Assembly (NCBI GenBank): GCA_003427395.1
Contig: BFEA01000053.1
Coordinates: 2,553,711 to 2,617,710, forward strand
Origin: Chara braunii
Taxonomy: Eukaryota > Streptophyta > Charophyceae > Charales > Characeae
Direction of reading: 5' to 3'
DNA length: 64,000 nucleotides
Shown here: one piece after another, positions 43,925 to 55,171 of the stretch
Layout: each line of letters begins with the position of its first letter
Numbering within the stretch: position 1 is the first letter of the stretch
The notes under the pieces: model-generated
Seen by the model: the letters and a program-made list of their open reading frames with translations, nothing else
What the model was told of the DNA's origin: nothing
Database searches by the model: none
Position numbers and translations under genes: made by a program

Positions 43925-44898
43925 TGAAACGGTTTTCACCTTTGTAGTAGCGGATGCAGATCTCGGTGCTCGATCCCTAGACCTCACTCACCCGTGTACA
44001 ATACCCCTGTGTGTTTGAACCCGTGACCTGCGGCTTAGGAGTCTGCTGTTGTCCGTCGTAGGCCAGTGTAGTTGTCGGGTCTTGAACTATAGTCTTGTCG
44101 AGTAGAGGTCCAGTTTTGTAGCAGAGGTCGTAGCTGTAGTAGTTATGGAGGGTCAAGGTCGTAGCTGCTACAGTCCTGAAAGGTCAAGGTCGTAGCTGGT
44201 ACAGTGTTCGAAAGGCCAAGCCCACTGACTTTCGGAAGGTCCGAAAGTGGCCTTTCGAAGTTGTCTCACGTTTGGGCAGAGGCAAGTGGGCAAGTGGTGA
44301 GCCCAACTGCGTTACGTTGGCGGTGCGACTACATCGAGTTGGCAGTGCAAACCCATGCAGTCAGCGGTACCGGTCCCAGTCAGTCACAGTGGGACTGTGT
44401 GCACCAAGGGCATGGGAAAGGGGCAGACCAACGAGTTACATAAGTATAAAGTAAGAGGCAGTGCCCAGCCATTCATTCATTCCTGCGTGAGCCATGCGGA
44501 AGCGCTGCGTGAGCGACTTGTGCGAGGTGGTTTGCAGAGTGCCCGAAGACGAAGTGGGCAGAGTGGAGGTTGTGTAGCCATAGCCGACAGGGTTGAGCGG
44601 CCATATCCGCCGTAGGTGGTAGGTGAGTATAGTGTGTGCGTGTGTGTGATACAGTGTGTTGCGTGTGGGATATCCAGGGTGATCCTGAGTTGATTGTGTG
44701 TGAACAGCGGAGTTGAGCACAGCGACGAACAGAGAGTTGTACAGGCGCTGATGCGCCATAGCCTATTGAAGTGAGCATGTATCTGAACTGTGTTTCCGAC
44801 TTCCATATCCCTGAGCTTTGAGTGGGCGCTTGTCGCCAGTTTGGTGTGCTATCTGTTTACATGCATGTGAAGGAAGAAAGAAAGCGAGTCTGATTGCA
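43925..44898 (+). repeat. 3' LTR of element 2
   Basis: TGAAACGGTTTTCACC to GATTGCA, 974 bp, preceded by the purine run GGAAGGAG. TATAAAG is at 44445-44451. Confidence 0.93.
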
Positions 44899-45123
44899 GT
44901 CCTAGTAGCTTGCCCCCAGGCCCTTCTGGAATGTGCCTGGGGCTCAGCTGTTAGGGTCTTGGACCTCCGCATCTCACGGCTGGGCAGCATCTTCAATTGT
45001 CAGGCTCTACCCAGTGGTTGGCGGTGCTGCGAGGCTGCAACAACAATGGGAGGCCCTTTTGGAAGCTCTCACTTTGCAACGAACTCGCAGGGCCCTTTCC
45101 TTTTCATCAGCTGTCTCGGGGGC
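44899..45123 (-). repeat. R1 copy, right part
   Basis: It continues the R1 sequence interrupted at 36188 (GTCC shared), with CTTTTGGAAGCTCTCACTTTG-like and CCAGTGGTTGGCGG phrases; CCCACCCTCACTTAGGGTGC follows at 45162. Confidence 0.55.
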
Positions 45124-45857
45124 CTGTCCCCGCTCATCTTTGGCCGAATTGAAAATTCAAGCCCACCCTCACTTAGGGTGCACCCTGGGCTTTTGCGGCC
45201 TGCCAAGGGCTCGGATCCACCTCTTGAGAGCATCAAAAAGTGTGGGTTGCGCTGTGCGTCTTGATCCATTGGAGTGTCTCATGGTCAGATCTCAAAATGG
45301 AAATATGCCCAAGATGTTCCAGGGGAAGATTTATTTGCCGAACGCAAGTACATAGGGAGCGCGGCTGGATGGATGTGGATGGGAAGCAAACACGAGTTTT
45401 AGGGCCTCGCTCCACCACTCACCACATGCACAAAAAGCAAAAATATGGTGGTGTGTGTCCATGCTCCAAACAAATGTTCTTTTTTTTTTGCCTGTCCCAG
45501 TTCATCTTTGGCCGAATTGAAAATTCAAGCCCGCCCTCACTTAGGGTGCACACTTGGCTTTTGCGGCCTGCCAAGGGCTCAGATCCACCTCTTGAGAGCA
45601 TCAGACAGTGTGGGTTGGGCGTCTTGATCCATTGGAGTCATGGTCAGATCTCAAAATGGAAAATATGCCCAAGATGTTCCAGGGGAAGATTCATTTGTCG
45701 AATGCAAGTACATAGGGAGCGCGACTGGATGGATCTGGATGGGAAGCAAACACGAGTGTTAGGGCCTCGCTCCACCAGTCACCACATGCACAAAAAACAA
45801 AAATATGGTGGTGTATGTGTCCATGCTCCAAACAAATATTCTTTTTTTTTCCCCCTC
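45124..45857 (+). repeat. Two tandem units of 368 bp
   Basis: TCATCTTTGGCCGAATTG at 45134 recurs at 45502. Both units contain CCTCACTTAGGGTGCAC, GGTCAGATCTCAAAATGG, GATGTTCCAGGGGAAGAT and CAAATATTCTTTTTTTT-like ends. Each also holds a minus-strand RNase H scrap. Confidence 0.9.
45233..45310 (-). pseudogene. RNase H scrap on minus strand
   Basis: The minus strand reads ILRSDHETLQWIKTHSATH, matching the gypsy RNase H block YSDHETLRWLKTQ. The same piece, damaged, recurs in the second tandem unit at about 45610-45665. Too short to place in a particular element. Confidence 0.7.
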
Positions 45858-46739
45858 AATACGTCTTGCAGGGCTATGTATGCCGTTTGTTTCAAGAGTC
45901 ATGTTGTTGTTTTCCGTGTTTGTATTTGGGCTCGTCTGACAGGAATCGGAGTTAGATACATTTCGCAAAGCAGGGATGTTAATTTTTGTTGTTTTGTGTG
46001 GTTGCAAAGTTGTAATCGCAGTTAGATATATCGAGAAGTAGGGATTTTTATTTGGATATGTTGTTTCGCATGGCTGCAGGGCTGCAGGTCGTTCACTTTG
46101 GGGTTCGTGTTCTTTTCTGTGTTCGACTAACGGGCCCAGCTCTATTGACCCACCCATGAATCGTTGAAGTACACCCCTCGGTTCAAATCCCACTGACTCC
46201 GACAACTATAATATTACGAGTTAGGTTTGTTGCCCTTTCCTGGAAGGGAAAAAAGCATGGCCCATCTAACCCATGCTCTACTGACCATCCCACGTAGGGC
46301 CTCGATCAACCACTCACGGATTGTGCAACATGAAAGATACGTCGTTTCTGGCACCCTGGCCACTACGCATCGCCCATCTACACTGTAGTGCTAACCAGCG
46401 CTCAAATAGTTTCGTCTCCTCCACATAGTATGACCGCCCCGTGTGGTACTGTCCAAACCGCAAACAGGCCACGTAATACCATCATGCAGTCCACATTGTT
46501 CGACCTTCCCCCCCCCCCCCCNCCCCTTGCCATGGTGTAACCCACAACTTATGTAGTACCAAGCTGGTCCTCATATTATTACACACCCTGTGTGGTACGA
46601 CCCTACCCACGTGGCATCAACCAGGCCATTGAATGCTGCTCAGCCCTCATGGTATGTGGGTAGGGCTGTACCAGGTAGTGTGTGTAATACTACTCTAGCA
46701 AGGACTGAACTCTCCTGATGTATGCAATGTTTTTTCTTT
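45858..46739. other. No gene recognised; poly(C) run
   Basis: Repeated ACGTGGTACC/GTGTGGTAC-like phrases at 46430-46680 and a C run of about 22 bases broken by one N at 46508-46526. No coding signal. Confidence 0.4.
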
Positions 46740-46990
46740 TTTCCTTGTGGGCTCCACCGCGTTCGCAACGGACATCTGCTGGTTGCTACCCAATTACAAG
46801 ATCTTAGTCCAACAAACTCACATTTCTCAAAGTTAATCTTCTATCAGTGCTGGTGAAGTAGACCGATCACAATGTCAACGTGTTGCACGTGCTCCTTCAT
46901 TGTCTTACTAAATGTAAGTATATCATCGAGGTACACGACAATGACCATATCTAAGTAATCATGAAATATCTGGTTCATCACGTTGGTTGC
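46740..46990 (-). pseudogene. Reverse transcriptase scrap on minus strand
   Basis: The minus strand reads FHDYLDMVIVVYLDDILTFS, KTMKEHVQHVDIVIGLLHQH, a stop, then KINFEKCEFVGL. This is the catalytic YLDD block and the following palm segment of a gypsy RT. The flanking RT blocks are not found, so it is a remnant of an otherwise lost element. Confidence 0.85.
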
Positions 46991-46999
46991 AGCCCCCCG

Positions 47000-47140
47000 G
47001 TCATAGTAGTGGCAACCAAGTGTCGAACCCCCTCCCCTACAGCAGTAGCAACCAAGTGTCAGTCACCCATTTCCCAGCAGTAGCAGCCAAGCGCCAGCCA
47101 CCCATACCACAACAGTAGCAGCCAAGCTCGACACCTACGG
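47000..47140 (+). repeat. About 44-bp tandem repeat, 3-4 units
   Basis: Units carry AGTAGCAACCAAGTGTC or AGTAGCAGCCAAGCGCC, each followed by a C-rich stretch. Confidence 0.8.
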
Positions 47141-47199
47141 ACCCTTCCCCTAGTGAGAAGTCCTACACAAGATTAGCGTAGATTTATCATGGGAAGTAG

Positions 47200-50125
47200 C
47201 GGACTCATCCAATTCATCAATGGGAGGGACTAAAAAGTAGGATAAGCACACTAGAAAGTAGGGGAACAAAACCAAGCGCGAGAATGGGAGCAACCAAGTG
47301 GAAAACAAGACTATACACATGAACATGAGTAGGAAAGGCATGCTAAAATGTAGCGGAATATAACCAAGTGCAAGATTGAGTAAAAGCATGATAAAAACTT
47401 GACAAAACACTCACATATGACTAGTGGGAGCACTTTAGAATGAAGTGAGATACAAGTAGAAGTTTAAAGCACTAGTACCTTTGTCGGTTAGGAAAATAGT
47501 GGGACTCCAACCTTTCAGGAGGACGAAACGAAACGACGGCTGCCGATCAGATTTATGAACGACAACCATTGTTGGGCCCGACCTCCTAAAAGTTTGGGAC
47601 TAGGCTAAAACTTGTCGAAACCGGACGACAAAGGTACTAGTGGTTTAAGTAAAAGCATGATGAAAACTCGACAAAACACTTTACATGACTAGTAGAAGCA
47701 CACCATGATGAAGCGAGATACAACCATGTAGAAGAATGAGTGCACGCATGAAGGAAACTAGACAAAACACTCTCACAGGAGTAGAAGCGCACTATGATGG
47801 AGCGGGATGCAACCAAGTAGAAGAGTGTGTGAAGATGTGTGAAGACATGAAAGAAACTAGACAAGGCACTCTCAGATGATAAGTTGAAGCGCACTATGAT
47901 GAAGCGAGATATAACCATGTAGACGAATGAGTGAAAGCTTGAGGGAAACAAGACCAAACACATGCACATCACAAGTAGAAGCACACCATGATGAAGCGAG
48001 ATACAACCATGTAGGAGAATGAATGAAATTAAGGAAACTGGACAAAACGCATGCACATGACAAATAGAAGCACACTATGATGAAGAGAAATACAACCAAG
48101 TAGAAAAATGAGTGAAAGCATGTGGGAAAATAGACAAAACACATGCACATGACAAGTAGAAGCACATTATGATGAAGTGAGATACCACTGTGTAGAATAA
48201 TGAGTGAGATCTTGACGCAAACTAGACAAAACATATGCACATATGCACAGGACAAGTAGAAGCACAATATGATGAAGCGAGATACAACCATGTATAAGAA
48301 AGAGTGAATTAGACAAAACACATGCACATGACAAGTAGAAGCGCCATATGAATAAGCGAGATACAACCATGTAGAATGAGTGAAAGCATGAGTGAGACTA
48401 GACAAGACACATGCGCATGACAAGTAGATGCGCTCTATGCCATATGCACAGGACAAGTAGAAACACAATATGATGAAGCGAGATACAACCATGTATAAGA
48501 ATGAGTGAATTAGACAAAACACATGCACATGACAAGTAGAAGCGCAATATGATAAGGCGAGATACAACCATGTAGAAGAATGAGTGAAAGCATGAGTGAG
48601 ACTAGACAAAACACATGCGTATGACAAGTAGAAGCACTCTATGATGAAGCGAGATACAAAAGAGTAAAAGCATAAGGGAAACTAGACAAAACATGGGAAA
48701 CTAGACAAAACATGGGAAACTAGACAAAACATATGCACAGGGCAAGTAGAAGCACAATATGATGAAGCGAGATACAACCATGTATAAGAATGAGTGAATT
48801 AGACAAAACACATGCACATGACAAGTAGAAGCGCAATATGATAANGCGAGATACAACCATGTAGAAGAATGAGTGAAAGCATGAGTGAGACTAGACAAAA
48901 CACATGCGTATGACAAGTAGAAGCACTCTATGATGAAGCGAGATACAATTGAGTGAAAGCATAAGGGAAACTAGACAAAACACATGCACATCACAAGTAA
49001 AAGTTCACTATGATGAAGTGAGATACAACCATTGAGAAGAATGAGTGAACGAGACAAAACACATGCACATGACAAGTAGAGCACACTATGATGAAGCGAG
49101 ATACAACCATGTAGAAGAATGAGCGGAACCATGAGGGAAACTAGGCAAAACACATGCACATGGTAAGTAGAAGGACAGTATGATGAAGCGAGATACAACC
49201 ATGTAGAAGAATGAGTGAAATCATGAAAGAAACTAGACAAAACACATGCACATGACAAGTAGAAACCCACTATGATGAAGCGAGATACGACCATGTAGAA
49301 GAATGAGTGAAAGCATGAAGGAAACTAGATAAGAAAGTCTCAAATGACAAGTGGAAGCACACTATGATGACGCGATGAGTGAAAGCACGAAGGAAACTAG
49401 ACAAGACACTCTCACATGACAAGTAAAAGCACACTCGATGAAGCGAGATACAACCGAGTAGAAGAATGAGTGAAATACAGTCTCATATGACAAGTTGAAG
49501 CACATTATGATGAAGCGAGATACAACCAAGTAGAAGAATGAGTGAAAGCATGAAGGAAACTAGACAAAACAGATGCACATGACAAATAGAAGCACACTAT
49601 GATGAAGCGAGATACAACCACGTAGAAGAATGAGTGAAAACATAAAGGAAAGTGGACAAAACACATGCACATGACATGTGGAATCACACGATGATGAAGC
49701 GAGATACAACCATGTAGAAAAATGGGTGAAATCATGTGGGAAACTACACAAACACATGCACATGACAAGTAGAAGCACGCTATGATGAAGTGAGATACAA
49801 CCAAGTAGAAGAATGAGTGAAAGCATAAAGGAAATTCTATGAAACACTCTCACACGATAAGTAGAAGAACACTATGACGAAGTGAGATACAACTAAGGAA
49901 ACTATACAAAACACATGCACATGAGTAGGAGAAGCACTGTAGAGTGAAGCGATACAACCAAGTGCAAAAATGGGAGAAACGAAGTTGAAAAGTAGACAAA
50001 ACACATGCACATGAGTAGGAAAAGCACTCTTAGAGTGAAGCGAGATACCGCCAAGTGCAAGAATGGGAGAAACAAAGTAGAAAAGTGGAAAAAACACATG
50101 CACATGAGTAGTAGGAGGACTCTAG
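47200..50125 (+). repeat. Minisatellite array, units of about 85-100 bp, roughly 30 copies
   Basis: The core phrases ACATGCACATGACAAGTAGAAG, ATGATGAAGCGAGATACAAC and GAAGAATGAGTGAAAGCATG repeat through the stretch. The centre is homogeneous; both edges hold a diverged form with GAGTAGGAAAAGCA and CCAAGTGCAAGAATGGGAG. A higher-order block of about 215 bp at 48446-48660 recurs nearly unchanged at 48736-48950. One N at 48845. A 177-bp MITE is inserted near the left side. Confidence 0.95.
47468..47644. mobile_element. TTAA MITE, 177 bp
   Basis: Inverted ends CACTAGTACCTTTGTCG and CGACAAAGGTACTAGTG match perfectly over 17 bp, flanked by TTAA at 47464-47467 and 47645-47648. Taking it out rejoins a minisatellite unit (TAGAAG-TTTAAG-TAAAAGCATGA), so the insertion came after the array formed. 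Too short to code for a transposase. Confidence 0.88.
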
Positions 50126-50134
50126 AGTCAAGCA

Positions 50135-51580
50135 TAGCACGGAACTCTTCCCATAAGATAGCAAAATATGGCCTGGAGAAGATCCCTCGCCGGAGATAAT
50201 CAAACCTGGAGGGCTCGGTCATTGCCTCATAATCAATCTCTGGTGGAGAAGTGTACCTCTTTGCCAAGTCCACGATGTCTCCCCAGTTCAAACCATCACA
50301 ACTATTGAATGGGATAGGAGCCTTTGGATAAATTGCATATTGCTTAGGACCAAAGCTGTAGATTAGCTAGCTTCTCCTTCTTGGAATCAAGGTTGACTCC
50401 TCGTTGATCAAGGTAGACCGTTGCTACATGAGCCCCTTTTCCTCTCTTGATGTAATGCCTTAGATCATACATTGATGTCTGAGTGAGTTGCATGAGGACA
50501 ACATAGATGGTGAGATCCTCCTCCCTGAAACCAATGACATTGACATAAAGATATGGCACAACCTCCTTGGAAGCTATCCGGTCGGGGTTGGTCAAGACTG
50601 ACCCATCGACCGGAAATGACCGAACTCTACTCATGTGAATGACAAGGGCCCGGTCACTGCCTCATATCTCTAGTGGAGAAATGTACCCTTGCCAAGTCCA
50701 CGAGTTCTCCCCGGTAAGAACCATCACAACTACTGAATGGGATAGGAGGCTTTGGATAAATTGCATATTGCTTAGGACCGAAGCTGTAGCTTCTCCTTCT
50801 CAGAATCAAGGTTAGATGGTGAGATCCTCCTCCCTGAAGCCAATGACATTGACATTAAGATATGGCACAACCTCCTTGGAAGCTATCTGGTGGGGGTTGG
50901 TCAAGACTGACCCATCGACCGGAAATGACTGAACTCTACTCATGTGAATGACAATTACTGGATCCTTGATGATCTTTTTGGCTGTTTGACTGTCTCAAAA
51001 GATGTGGCTGTGCTGATTGTCTCACCGTTCTGATCCTGATAATACACTGTGTGCTCGATTATGGTCTGCCTCTTGATAGTGCTGAGTGCTCCCTCTCTCA
51101 TCTAATCTTAAATGATGCAATGTAGTTTGTCTTAGTGTCTTCCCACTTGTCTGATCTTTCTTGTTGTGTGTTGCATGTCACCCATAGAACATTCTTCTAA
51201 TTGAGTGCTCAATTGACTCTGCAATACCGGGGATAAATAGTCTGATCACAGTTCCCACAAATCGACTCTTTCTTAACTGATTGCTCGAGTTGGAATGACT
51301 AGGCCTGGCCTAGGCGTCAGAGTAACTCGTTGCTGGCCACTGACAATCTTCTTGCCCGGTCACTAGTCTTGATGGATGAGGATGTGCTGTGTAGTTTCTC
51401 GTCTGACCCATGGAAATAGATTGCATAATAAATTCATGATCTTTCACCAGTTCAAGTGCTCTTCCCCTCATTAGCTTCATGTAAAATAAAATGTCGTCGA
51501 TAGCTTTTTCTTCCCACCCTTCCACCTTGTCTCGGTAGAGCGTGCAGGGCATTACGAGAGTGTCCTTGCTATACATGATT
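50135..51580 (-). pseudogene. Unknown repeated protein family, copy 2
   Basis: In minus-strand order: MYSKDTLVMPCTLYRDKVEG (start 51576), a break after about 88 residues, IKRQTIIEHTVYYQDQNGET near 51040, a frameshift, then KIIKDPVIVIHMSRV, FPVDGSVLTNPDRIASKEVV and NVIGFREEDLTIYVVLMQL, and finally WGDIVDLAKRYTSPPEIDYE and SRPYFAILWEEFRAMLDS. A local duplication repeats parts of 50205-50340 and 50510-50640 at 50650-50950. The C-terminal end runs into the minisatellite. The protein family is unknown to me, but conservation of block order with copy 1 shows it was once a real gene or element ORF. Confidence 0.65.
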
Positions 51581-51849
51581 TCTCTCTAAACTTTATCAAG
51601 AAAAATCTTGGAATTAATTAATTGAAAGGATAATGAGACCACCGTTTGCCTTGCAGTCTCGTAACACGATGCGGGGCTTGCTGAAAACCCATGTGCATCG
51701 TCCATTCTCACTTTGTTACTGCTTGTGTGACATGTGTATGAAACTTTGTTGACATCAACTGCGTGAACTCACGAATAGAGCTTCCAAGAAAGTCTCACGT
51801 CTGTCCTCTGGACGCCAGTACGTGCCGGCCGTAGGTGCCCTTACCTCAT

Positions 51850-52010
51850 CGCCATTAGATTCGCTACCGTGACGGCAAGCGCAATGGTTGTGTGGGCATA
51901 AATCGTGTCACTACCTCATCGGCCATTGCGAGCTGGCCATTAGATTCGCTACTGTGACGGCAAGCGCAAAGGTGCCCTTACCTCATCGGCCATTGCGAGC
52001 TGGCCATCGG
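51850..52010 (+). repeat. Short tandem duplication
   Basis: CATTAGATTCGCTAC-GTGACGGCAAGCGCAA occurs near 51853 and 51940, and CCTCATCGGCCATTGCGAGC near 51912 and 51981. Confidence 0.85.
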
Positions 52011-52260
52011 GCTGTCCTCCAATGGGCCCGGGGGCAGGTGGTTCTTGTTAGCCACTGGTCCATTTCGTGCCAGGATTGCCTAGCCGCGTCGCAGTCTTTG
52101 TCCAGGCACTGTTGTTCCCTTTCGGTAGTTCGTTGAAGTTCTCGTTGAAGTGATGCGAGATGGTTACCTGGAGCTGATTGCACCTTTGAGATGCAAGGGG
52201 GAAGGCCTGGTCTTTGGGCCTTCGACCAAGGCCGGTATTTCTTATTGAGGGCCATTCTTG
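52010..52260 (-). pseudogene. Unknown repeated protein family, copy 2, coiled-coil part
   Basis: HLASLQRELQRTTEREQQCL, then DKDCDAARQSWHEMDQWLTR, has a heptad pattern and aligns with copy 1 at about 18930-19070. It precedes the other blocks in minus-strand order in both copies. Whether it is joined to them by splicing or is a separate gene cannot be told from sequence alone. Confidence 0.5.
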
Positions 52261-53715
52261 CGTCATTCTAGCTGGGGCACATGGTCCACTGGACTTTTAC
52301 ACTTTGTCTGGAGTTTGTGGTCCCGTTCTTGGGGTCCTCTTGCTTTGTTGTCCAGATTTGGTCTGGTCTGTTGGTGTCCCAAGTTCCAACTTTTTGGGAC
52401 TATGGGTCCTGCCGCAAGGCAGAACTGGGCCCATTGGCATTGGATGACCTTGGCAATCAGAGCCTTATGGTACCTTCTTCTTGGATGTGCAAAACGCCTT
52501 GTTCCTATACTTTCATGTGGATCCTTGGTTTGAGAACCAAGGGTTCTGACGCCAGCAGGCAGTGCCTACTAGCTGAAGAGAAGACCGGCCAGAGTAGTAG
52601 AGGAAGGCCAGGGCAAGTAGAAGTCGGTATTGTTGGAGGAAGGAGTAGCTTCAGCCAACAGGCCACTGCCAGACTGGCGATATTGCTGGATCAGGCTTTT
52701 GCCAATTCTCCAAGGTTCCCCACTATTGTCCCGGAGGACCCTAGGCTGTGTCCCAGTCCACGTGTGGCCTATCATCCTAGAAGGCCCACTAGCTTGTGTT
52801 TTCAAGGACACAGTTTTTTTTGAAGTCGACGGTGTTAGTTTTTCAAATGTTCAAGCAGCTGCTACCTTAGCGGAGAAGACCGAGGTCGGACCCATAGCAG
52901 GTTTTGTGCTGGTGAAGAACGCCGGCTACATAGCAGGAAGGGTGTTAGGGAAGAAGGTTGGTGCCAGAGCATAGCAGGTTGGGTGCTGAGGTAGGACAGC
53001 GGTGCACGGAAGATCCTTGGGGAAGGAAGAAGATCACGGAGAAGGGAAGAGTTGTCAGACACTCGCGGGCTCACGGGGAAATTGGAGACGATCGAACATG
53101 AACCCCTAGTGGATGGCAAGGAGTAGCTCCAGTGTGGCAGACTCTTCAAGCAAGCCATCACCAGCATGGTGCTCCATGGCATGACATGATGCTGCATAGG
53201 ATCGAGTAGATGATACATTGGGTGGTCACTTGGGCTGATACAGAGACCATCAATGGCAGGAAACTGTCATCATCGAGAGACTTCAACAATGTAAATACTA
53301 AATCTGCAAATCGCCTTGTTCCCAAGTGCATGTTGGTCAATTGAGAGTTCATGGTGCTTGTGATCTGAGCTTCTCCAATGTGGTTCCTACCACGAGCATG
53401 GAAAGAAGGAAACGGAGGTCACGAGATGTCTTTTTTACCACGTGAACCCTGAACATGCGCTTTCTGTTATGGGGACTGTCATGTCAAGGAATGTTTTCAT
53501 ATCCTGTTGAAGACACCTGTGATCAGATGTTAATACCTTATTATGGGTCATGACTTCCCACGGAAGTCAGACAGCAAATTGGGTTGGGGAGCTGGCTCTT
53601 TTCACAAAGTTTGTAGTGGGTCCGATCGGCCTTCAGGAGAGATGGTTAATGGAAGGCCCAAAATTCGAGGTTTTTCGCTGCATCAGCAAACAAACAAAAG
53701 ACCAAACAGGCAAAT
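52261..53715. other. No gene recognised
   Basis: Several overlapping open frames of 60-180 codons on both strands, none with a recognisable domain. Confidence 0.4.
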
Positions 53716-53719
53716 GCAA

Positions 53720-54640
53720 GGAAAATGAGCGATAGCGAATTTCAGAAACCAAGCAGCATCATACACATGAAACCAGATAGTCGTGACCTCGAACCAAATG
53801 CAGAATTGCAACTGGAGTTCCACCACAAAAGAGCACAGCAAAAGCTCACAAGTGACAATGTTGGAATAGTCTCATCATCATCAACAATGAACCAATGCCG
53901 ATTTCCTATCTGGCGCTCGGCGCCCAGACTTTGAATGGCAGATTCTATCTCTATCTACAATGCCACTGGTGACGTCAACACCTTCCCGACGTACGACCAG
54001 AACTCGGCCAATGCCGTTCGCCTCAAGCACCAGGTATGTCTCATGCTTCACTCACAACCTCGATCCCCCACACAGCTGCCACGTGCACCTAAGGACCACC
54101 ATGCGCCCCATCCAGCATCTTGCAGGCCAGCTTGGCTATGGCTGCCTGCGTGTGCCGTGCTCGCCCGTGAGCGCGTGGGCGCTTGCCTGCCAGTAGCGCA
54201 GCAGCGCTAGCAAGTGCCCGAATGCCAAATGTGGAGGCAGGCACTTTCCTATATGGAAGTGGCCTGCCTGCTGCGTGCTGCCTAGCTGCGCTGGGCCCCT
54301 GCCCAGAAGCTTCCGGTAGGCCCCAAGTGAATCACACACAGGGCCTGGGGTGGTTTCCCGTGTCCAACTGCCAGCGGCCTGTGTTCAGTCCACCCCCCGT
54401 GTCTGGCCCAGGGCCTGCCTCAGATTCATTTGGAAAAAGGCAGGCAGGGCCTGGGCTCCTTAACCAACTGGCGCTGTGCAACTGCCTGAATTTCCCAGTT
54501 GCGTCCAACCCAGCCAAAAGTAGGCCTCTTGTGCCTTATCAGGGCCGCCTTCACTTAGGGCGGCCGTTCTCGCCGAAACAGGGCCCAGTAGGGCTTACTG
54601 AGGCCTTGAGCCTCGCACAAAAAAAACGAAAAAAAGGAAC
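53720..54640 (-). repeat. R1 copy
   Basis: It shares with 8496-9545 the phrases TGGCGCTCGGCGCCCAGAC near 53910, CACCAGGTATGTC near 54029, CACTTTCCTATATGGAAGTG near 54242, GCCCAGAAGCTTCCGGTAGG near 54301 and CGCCTTCACTTAGGGCGGCC near 54547. The order is the same, so the orientation matches. Confidence 0.65.
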
Positions 54641-54902
54641 TGAAAAGCACTATAAATTTATAAAACCCTATTCGGAGTTAGGTGTTTTTGCCAACTTTTT
54701 CGTCAACTTGACAGAAATTGATCTTAGATTTCTGGCATTTTGGCGCCTACCTCCTACGCCTACCAGTCGGGCCGACCCGTATGCGGACCCGTCGGCAGTT
54801 GGCAGACTGCCTAAATTTAGGGGGAGGTATAGGGGGTTATAGGGGGTTGTTGGGGGTAAAGGGGGGGTTATGAGGGTGTTAGGGGAAGGTGCAGGGGGTT
54901 AA

Positions 54903-54936
<34 letters not shown>

Positions 54937-55171
54937 ATGAGGGTGTTCAGGGGTGGTATGGGGGTGTTGGGGGGTGTGGATGGGGTTATTTGGGGTTTTG
55001 GACTCGAAAAATAAAATAAAATAAAATAAAAATTTGTGGGGTGCCCACTGGTTGTCGACCGGTCGGCGCCGATGGCGACCAGCCGACGGGTCCGGGGCCG
55101 TCGACCGTCGGCGGGACTACCCTGGTCACTGGTCCAAATACGTTGAAATTGAATACACCCTAAAGCACACA
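54641..55171. other. G-rich spacer with 33-base poly(G)
   Basis: GGGGGTTAT-GGGGGTGTT-type repeats at 54820-54985 surround a G run at 54903-54935. GGCCGACCCG/CGGACCCGTCGG phrases at 54768-54800 recur as CCGACGGGTCCGGGG at 55082, hinting at a mobile element with GC-rich ends. No gene seen. Confidence 0.5.

Larger units (their letters stand above)
36189..44898 (+). mobile_element. Ty3/gypsy LTR retrotransposon, element 2 (complete ends)
   Basis: Both LTRs, primer site, gag, protease, RT, RNase H, integrase, chromo-like tail and purine tract are present in order. GTCC flanks both ends (36185-36188 and 44899-44902), a 4-bp target duplication. It belongs to the same family as element 1. Coding is broken by a missing Gag start, a 188-bp duplication in protease, a deletion of about 53 bp in RT, loss of an RNase H Asp and several integrase frameshifts, so it is non-autonomous. 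Confidence 0.95.

Noticed and set aside
47468-47644. CACTA superfamily assignment for the MITE
   Set aside because: The ends begin CACTAG, but the flanks do not show the 3-bp duplication; TTAA on both sides fits better.
47872-48627. A 251-residue minus-strand membrane protein
   Set aside because: It is a reading through minisatellite units; no unique domain, and the same peptide recurs per unit.
52281-52823. A 180-residue plus-strand frame with a hydrophobic start
   Set aside because: Competing frames of similar length exist on both strands, and no domain is recognisable.
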